Source: Cenococcum geophilum 1.58 (Eukaryota > Ascomycota > Dothideomycetes > Gloniales > Gloniaceae). From it: a stretch of 64,000 nucleotides of DNA. Under the pieces are notes generated by a model that saw nothing but the letters and a program-made list of their open reading frames with translations, made no database searches and was not told the origin of the DNA. Where the stretch lies: positions 851,720 through 915,719 of the forward strand of contig KV748215.1 in the NCBI GenBank assembly GCA_001692895.1. The letters run 5' to 3'. Numbering within the stretch: position 1 is the first letter of the stretch; every line of letters starts with the position of its first letter. This document shows, piece by piece, positions 58,521-64,000 of this stretch. Position numbers and translations under genes: made by a program.

Positions 58521-59835
58521 ATCTGGTGTTATTAAGCATTGACGGGGAGAGAGGGCTAGAAGCAGACGCAGAAGCTTTACACGATGGTGGTGGATTAGTT
58601 TCTACTGCTTAGTTCAGCGCCGAATATTCTGGATAGGTCTATGCAACAAGTACTTTCTCGCCCACCTTAGGTGAGTATGTACACATAGGTAATGGTACGG
58701 TTCTTGTACTTGTAACATGAAATGGGTTGGCATCGGGGTTCCGTACTGTACTTTCCCAAGTATCACTTTATTTAGAGACGCGATAAGGATAGCATGAACA
58801 ATGCATGAGATTGCCAATATTGGCAAGGACAACTTTAGTCGTTGGCTTCGTAGCTTCTCAGCGAAGTCGCTCATTTCTCTTTCCTGAAGTTCAAATCATC
58901 AACTTTGAAAATCATCTTGAACATCACCGTTCCGGCCGAGTTTTGTCCATCAAATTCGCCAAACTCTGCGAAGGTCTACGTGTTGCAAATTCACCTCCCT
59001 GAGTTCAGGCTATGCCCATCAACATCACTTCTCACCACAGCAAACACAAGCGAACAGACCGGAGTCTATGACAATCGATCTAAGAGACCTTCGGGGTCTT
59101 TTCGAAGAGGTATATATCCAAAGAGTGAGGCTCGCCCCATTTAGTCGCGGCCTCGCACATACCAAAACCCACCAACTTAAGATAGGTTTACAACTTTACT
59201 TAGGCTATAATAAACATATTTTAAAAGGGTTGTCTTCTGAATGTGACATGGTTTTACGACGCCACGACTAAACGAACGTCAAAGTTGCTCAGTTCTACAG
59301 CTATGTTAGGCCATAACCATGCTCTTTTTAAAATATCCAACTAGCCTAAAAATTTAAGTCAGTCCAAGATATTATACTAATACAATTATATTATTAAATA
59401 TCTTTAACGTTGTTGTGTAGTGAATCTGCAAACAAGACGACCCTTTTTGCAGTGCCACTTTTTTTTTGTCAACTGCGTGACGAGTGGGCCCCGGAGCCTC
59501 GCCATGAGAATTTCCCTCACATCCTTGACCTCTTCTGGAAACTGATCGTTAGTGAGGAATTTAAGTATACCCAAAGTCGGCGCAGCCCAAGAGACGCGCA
59601 AGGTTATATCAGCCCGTCCCAAAGGTGAGGTGGCATTCCCCTCATCAACCTCTACCAAACTAACATGCTAGGAGTGGTCTCATCAAAAGCCAAATAAATA
59701 CTCTCTTCGCGCCGACAGAAGTCTCTCACGATCAACGCAAAGCACTAGCTCATTCAATATTCTCATCGACATTACGGTCACCGTCCCAACCCCTGATAAC
59801 TCCTTTCCGCAAGGACTGCTCTCGGTCGACCTGAG
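58521..59835. other. Intergenic, no supported gene
   Basis: About 1.3 kb. Short frames overlap on both strands without recognisable content. An AT-rich stretch lies at about 59160-59430. No RNA gene or transposon end was recognised. Confidence 0.45.
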
Positions 59836-60309
59836 GTGAATCACAAGACTTCATTCTCGTCAATTCGCCCGGTCTCAAATTTAGCTCCTGCTGCCACTAG
59901 CTACACGTACTCGGCTCCTAAGATGCTGCCTGTCGGCTCGCTGCCACAATTTTGGACCATTGAATGCGATCGCTTCGTCTGCCGCCTCGACGCCGAGGAT
60001 GTACCGCTCAGCAGGATTGTTGCACTGGTCAAAAAGGAATTTCAGCCACTCAAGCTGGTCACACTGACTCCTGGAATGGTGGACAAGAGACTCCGAATGT
60101 TGGATCAGGATGTCAGCATTGACTATTGGAAGGATGGTCTAAGTGAAGAAGGCAATGAGATGATGCCAAGCAACGAGGGCAAGGCAAAAGTCCAGGAGCT
60201 GGACAGTGAGGATGTTCAAAAGATGATGGCAAGTGCTGGTTTGAGGATCAGAGAGGACAACGAAAGAACTCTTCCCAGTAGAAAAATGGGGCAAGTTAGT
60301 CTCCAATAG
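59836..60309 (+). CDS. Hypothetical protein, 157 residues, its stop codon supplied by a hAT end
   Basis: The frame starts MNHKTSFSSIRP, with an alternative Met at MLPVGSLPQFWTIECDRFVC about 29 residues later. The middle (RIVALVKKEFQPLKLVTLTP, then GMVDKRLRMLDQDVSIDYWK) looks like an ordered helical domain of fungal proteins I cannot name. An acidic helix (KVQELDSEDVQKMMASAGLR) follows. The last three bases (TAG) are the first bases of the hAT copy at 60307, so the natural C-terminus was different. Beyond the element the same frame stays open for 48 codons to TAA at 61751. Confidence 0.5.
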   Translation: MNHKTSFSSIRPVSNLAPAATSYTYSAPKMLPVGSLPQFWTIECDRFVCRLDAEDVPLSRIVALVKKEFQPLKLVTLTPGMVDKRLRMLDQDVSIDYWKDGLSEEGNEMMPSNEGKAKVQELDSEDVQKMMASAGLRIREDNERTLPSRKMGQVSLQ

Positions 60310-61598
60310 GGTTGCAAATCAATTAACTCAACTCAACTGAGGCCTTGAACTAGTTGAATTGAAAGCTTTATAAGCAGAGACCTCAGTTGATTGTATTAGT
60401 TGACTTAATATTGAGATCTTGAATTCAACTGGAGTCAGCAACTATCGCGAGTCTTGGCATGGTGTTGATGCAGGAGGACCTACCTGGCGACGCTCACATC
60501 GCTTCCTACCGTCCTTCCTGTCGCCCGGCTCTCAATATAAGCCTATCAGCATACTACGAGTCTAGACATGGTATTGACTTACCTTCCTGCCGCACCTATG
60601 CCTTTCCTTCCTTCTGCGGCCGCTTTAACTGCCCATCTACCATATCAATTACGCCTTCCTTATCCCATGATTCTACCGTCATTGAAGCTCCAATTATATC
60701 AGATGGTAGTCGTGCGCGATTGGCAGTGAGGAGCAAGCCCGTGAGGCTAAATATGCGTTCGGGGTCTGACGACATTGGTGAAATAGTCATTAAATCGAGA
60801 ACCATGCGAGCAAGTCGTGGATAGAGTCCCTTTTACTCTAGCCCGCCAATATGTAATCGGATCGGTACATTGAACGTCCTCAGGGTGACCTGCTCGTGCA
60901 AGTCAATCGTCGTACTCATCGCGATCGTTTGTAAGCGCAGGCTGAGCAAAGCCGCCGACGAAGTAGTTATCAGTTTCAGATGAGAAGACGCGCCGCTGCA
61001 TAGGAAGCTCGCCGTCCATATAGGCCCGCGACGTCTGCCCGACATCAAATGAGGAAGATAGTAACCAAGGAAGCGCTTCCAGTTAATTCCTGCATACTCT
61101 TCTAGTTAGAATTCAGTAGTAGACGCGTCGGCATTACCGTCTAAGCTATGATTTGAGGCGCTGGAGGTCGGTAGGTGCAGTAGGATCAGAACGAGCTGTA
61201 GAAAGGTTTAAGGTGTCCATTTGGCCATTATCTAACGCATTAGAAGCTATGGTGGTAATAGAATTAATATTATTAATAGGCGAATCTAGTAGCAAAGTTC
61301 TCCTTACCTTCTAAGAGTCTAGCGGCGATATAACGGTGTAAATAATGGGTAACACTTAGGTAAACTTTTTTTAGTAAGGGAGACTAAGAAAAATAAGATT
61401 TAGAGCATCACGACTTATTAACTCTAGTAATATATCTGTATAATATTAAAAGCTTCAATATTTATTAGCCAATTTAATTTAATTAGGGCCTCCAGATTGA
61501 TTGAGTTGCCAAGCCAGCGAACTTAGTTGGGAATTGAGTGAGTCTTGGCAATCAATTCAATTCAATATTGAAACCTCGTTGATTAATTTGCAACCCTA
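60307..61598 (-). mobile_element. hAT transposon copy, internally deleted, 1292 bp
   Basis: Ends TAGGGTTGCAAATCAATT and, read on the minus strand, TAGGGTTGCAAATTAATC pair at 16 of 18 positions. Target duplication GTCTCCAA (60299-60306) and GCCTCCAA (61599-61606), one C/T difference. Its two halves match the outer parts of the 7.8-kb copy (694 to about 1400 and about 7940-8503), so it is an internal deletion derivative of the same family. Subterminal CAATTCAATT-type motifs are present at both ends. Confidence 0.88.
60596..61252 (-). pseudogene. hAT transposase fragment: N-terminus joined to dimerisation region
   Basis: The start codon reads ATA (61252) where the large copy has ATG. The N-terminal Ser/Thr-rich segment and KRFLGYYLPHLM equivalent follow, then a jump to YFVGGFAQPAL in another frame. 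The C-terminal block LDLMTISPMSSDPERIFSLT and RARLPSDIIGASMTVESWDK ends at 60596. The catalytic core is missing, so the copy could only move with a transposase from elsewhere. Confidence 0.75.
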
Positions 61599-63379
61599 GC
61601 CTCCAAAGCCCCCTAAATATCGGTATTAGCCCCAGGGTTGTCGCTAATCTTGATGGGGACGCCGAATATTGTGCCTACTATGGTATCAGGCAAAAGTATT
61701 GTACATTGTCAATGCGTTGCAGGAGTTCCTTGCAGAGCATTTTACACCAATAAGAAAGCCGGATTGTATAGAAACATAACTCTTTTTAATTTTCCTCCTT
61801 TTTTATTTGCCGCAAAAGTGTATTAAAAACAAGCCACAAGCCATCCAACCCCTGCAACATGTAAAGGTATGTTGCATTGCGGATGCATATAGGAAATTTT
61901 GCTAGACGAGAACTTCAAAATTCTAAGTCGTTTTGCGAGGCGTCTTGGTCACGTCTGCGTACACAAAGTACCGCCACAGTAGGACTTGGCGCGGTTTTCT
62001 TTGAGAACTTAGACTGACTTGCTTTAGAGGCCTTCTCTGTGCTTGGAGTCTTATCGAAGATTAATTCCTTAAGGGAAACTTTCTTAAATCTTAACTCTCT
62101 TTAATGAATGATGAAGCTACTGAAATGTGGTCTATTTCATGAGTAGAGAGCTGATATCCCCAGGGAAGTGAACTATGCTCGTTGGAGGGATTAGGAGAGA
62201 GAAGAGCCGTTTTCTTGTAATTTTATTTCTTCCTTTTTTACTTCTGACGTTTTGGTCCAGGGGTTTGGAAGTTCTGGTATACCACAGTTGGAGTAGATCA
62301 ATTGAAGACTTCTCAGTTATTATCGGATATTTCTTATGTTGTGATATCTGGATGTACGCTGAGCAGAAAATCTCTCTCAGCTCGATCACAGATTTTAGAG
62401 AAATATGTACAGTACTTCATTCAGTTCACCTGGAACAATGCTCCAAGTTACACTCTCCCATCATCACCCTCTTTGTTAGGCAACGCAATGCCATCTGCTC
62501 TAACCTTCGTCTCTCGTTCTAACTTGAAGCCTAACTCCATAGATTATTATAGCGCCAAAATGCCTCTGAGCCACTAGGTCAATTTCTGCCTCTTCCTGTA
62601 TCCTACTAAAGCTTCACTTTATCCCATATCTCTCCATCATCTTTCCTCTGCTGCAGCATCGCTTCCTCCACATACTCTCGCCATCTTCTAACTTTAGTAC
62701 GGGCAAGTCGTACACTGTCGCCGCACGATGTATTGCATTTTGACAAAGCATGCTAGGCTGAAGGGCAAGGGGTCGTGGGAGCTGTTTGAACAATGGTTCC
62801 ACTCTAGATTTTCATACTTGCAGGTACAGAGGGGCGGATGACTATGCACATAATGCGTGAAAAATTGTGTCTCGATGGAAGACGATTAAGTGGGATGTTG
62901 AGGATATGGATCGCTGTGAGGGTGGAGATATCGAGAGTGCTAGTGGATTTCGGATTTGATAGTTGAGAGGCGTGTGCTAGATGGTGAAGGGCTTACGGAT
63001 ATCTTTGCTGATACTTAAACATGCAGTCTTAGGTTGGGCTGCTACCGTGCCGGTGGGTTAACGGTGTCGGTGAAGTGGTCCTGTGATCAACGACAGACGG
63101 CGTGAAGGTCGAGCAAAGGTTGAATGTCGAAACAAGCTTAATCGTGCAAGGAGCAGAACAGGCGCGCGTGGCCGCCACCCAGAAAATCACTCCGCTCTTA
63201 GTTAACGGTTCGTTAAGTAATAGCTCAATAGTCTCGAACGACCCTTGGACGCCTGCTCAAGATGCCAAACTGGATTCGCGGAAGGCTATTGGAGAAACCT
63301 CGATGTTTGGCCAGATGCTTTCTGTCAGCGCAACAATTATGCGCTCCGCTCTTGCTGTCGATGATAGCTCAGGAGTACA
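61599..63379. other. Intergenic, no supported gene
   Basis: About 1.8 kb between the hAT copy and the RNase H2A gene. The first 155 bp continues the frame of the interrupted gene. Overlapping open frames at 62132-62577 on both strands and at 63102-63704 (plus) lack recognisable content; the latter lies antisense to RNase H2A. Confidence 0.45.
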
Positions 63380-64000
63380 TCAGAACACCTCTTCCGTTAC
63401 CTTCCTTCCATACCAGTTCACCAGCTCATCGCCTTCTTCACCCTGTTCCGCTGTGGTGAGAAAATCAGTCATCTTCAATCCATCATCCTCACCCTCAACC
63501 GGCCAGTCAGCCTTAAGCGGAGCATTCTTAGATTCGAGCAGCTCCTTTGCAGTGCCCCAGCTAAATCGGCATTCGGTACCCCACCCAAACACGGGGTCCA
63601 TATTCCGCTTCAGCCAATTCGAACACCTCGCATCTGACGGATACCCTGAACCCCACCCATCGGCTGCATCATCACCATTTGTATTCTCGGTATATGCTTC
63701 ATAGCTGACGTCCAACGCGGCATCCCTCGTGACTTTCGCGCACACGCTCGCCGCCGAGACACATGGGTACAACGAATCCGCCTTCTTAGCCACTGTAATC
63801 TGCACTGTTGGGAATATTCTCTCAAGCTTCTTCTGATACGTGATCGGACTGCCAATTGTGTCGATGTAAATCTCCTTGACATTAACGCCCTGTACAAACA
63901 CCGCTTTAATGAGCTCAATCGTCGCGTCCATGGCTTGAGCATTGAGATTATACATCCCAGCTGGTCGTAGCATGCCGGAAGATATGTCGCGTGCCGACAT
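63380..64000 (-). CDS. RNH201: Ribonuclease H2 subunit A (catalytic), C-terminal part
   Basis: The minus-strand frame runs off the right end of the window, so the N-terminus with the DEAGRG motif is missing. Visible are LSARDISSGMLR-type sequence (SARDISSGML), NLNAQAMDATIELI, KEIYIDTIGSPITYQ (catalytic Asp in DTIG), AKKADSLYPCVSAASVCAKV and TRDAALD (the last catalytic Asp). Then comes WGSGYPSDARCSNWLKRNMD, which is conserved, and a C-terminal acidic tail with a GEEGDELVNWYGRKVTEEVF end. The enzyme removes ribonucleotides and RNA primers from DNA in the nucleus. About 206 residues are visible. Confidence 0.92.
   Translation of the reverse strand: MSARDISSGMLRPAGMYNLNAQAMDATIELIKAVFVQGVNVKEIYIDTIGSPITYQKKLERIFPTVQITVAKKADSLYPCVSAASVCAKVTRDAALDVSYEAYTENTNGDDAADGWGSGYPSDARCSNWLKRNMDPVFGWGTECRFSWGTAKELLESKNAPLKADWPVEGEDDGLKMTDFLTTAEQGEEGDELVNWYGRKVTEEVF

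Noticed and set aside
62132-62577. Overlapping frames on both strands near 62.3 kb
   Set aside because: Low-complexity hydrophobic translations, mutually overlapping, without family resemblance.
63102-63704. Plus-strand 200-residue frame
   Set aside because: It lies antisense over the conserved RNase H2A coding region and is a shadow of it; Ser-rich translation is typical of such shadows.

Overview
This window comes from a filamentous ascomycete (Pezizomycotina). Introns are short (about 45-120 nt) with GTAAGT-type donors. Gene families include fungal C2H2-like, 2EXR/F-box-like, CAP/PR-1 and Pcf11 proteins. Large blocks of transposon sequence are AT-shifted, with CAA/CAG codons turned into stops, GA(C/T) into AA(C/T), and TpA in excess. 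That is the mark of repeat-induced point mutation (RIP). The class within Pezizomycotina cannot be fixed from the sequence alone.

Layout. (1) Positions 2-9596: a C2H2-finger-like gene, 5' end outside the window. Its second intron (about 53 nt ancestrally) carries a 7.8-kb hAT transposon (694-8503) with perfect 8-bp target duplications and 19-bp terminal inverted repeats. Inside the hAT lies a RIP-mutated tyrosine-recombinase (DIRS-order) retrotransposon with split direct repeats. (2) 11098-24466: a gene-bearing segment with a DUF255 thioredoxin-like protein (five exons), a broken HAD hydrolase, TA-flanked miniature elements, a multi-pass membrane protein, a secreted CAP/PR-1 protein and a 2EXR/F-box-like protein. 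(3) 24892-52026: a 27-kb transposon nest without a live gene. A small palindromic element and a pogo/Fot1 element come first. Then comes a piggyBac-like element (28368-51711) whose transposase frame is interrupted by a Copia LTR element (28490-34536) and a Gypsy chromovirus (35630-50567). The Gypsy is itself interrupted by a LINE (36655-42058) and a short coding-poor LTR element (44130-46731). (4) 52563-64000: housekeeping genes: an I9-type protease inhibitor with a 10-nt micro-exon, Pcf11, adenylate kinase, a small unknown gene whose stop codon comes from a second, 1.3-kb hAT copy, and the C-terminal part of RNase H2 subunit A.

The order of insertion can be read from target duplications: piggyBac first, then Copia and Gypsy into it, then the LINE and the short LTR element into the Gypsy. 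Removing the Copia and Gypsy insertions restores one continuous transposase frame apart from RIP-type stops. The same TA-TCCCTT terminal sequence recurs in four elements of the window. All exon joins were made by reading splice sites and frames by eye; no alignment or database search was run.
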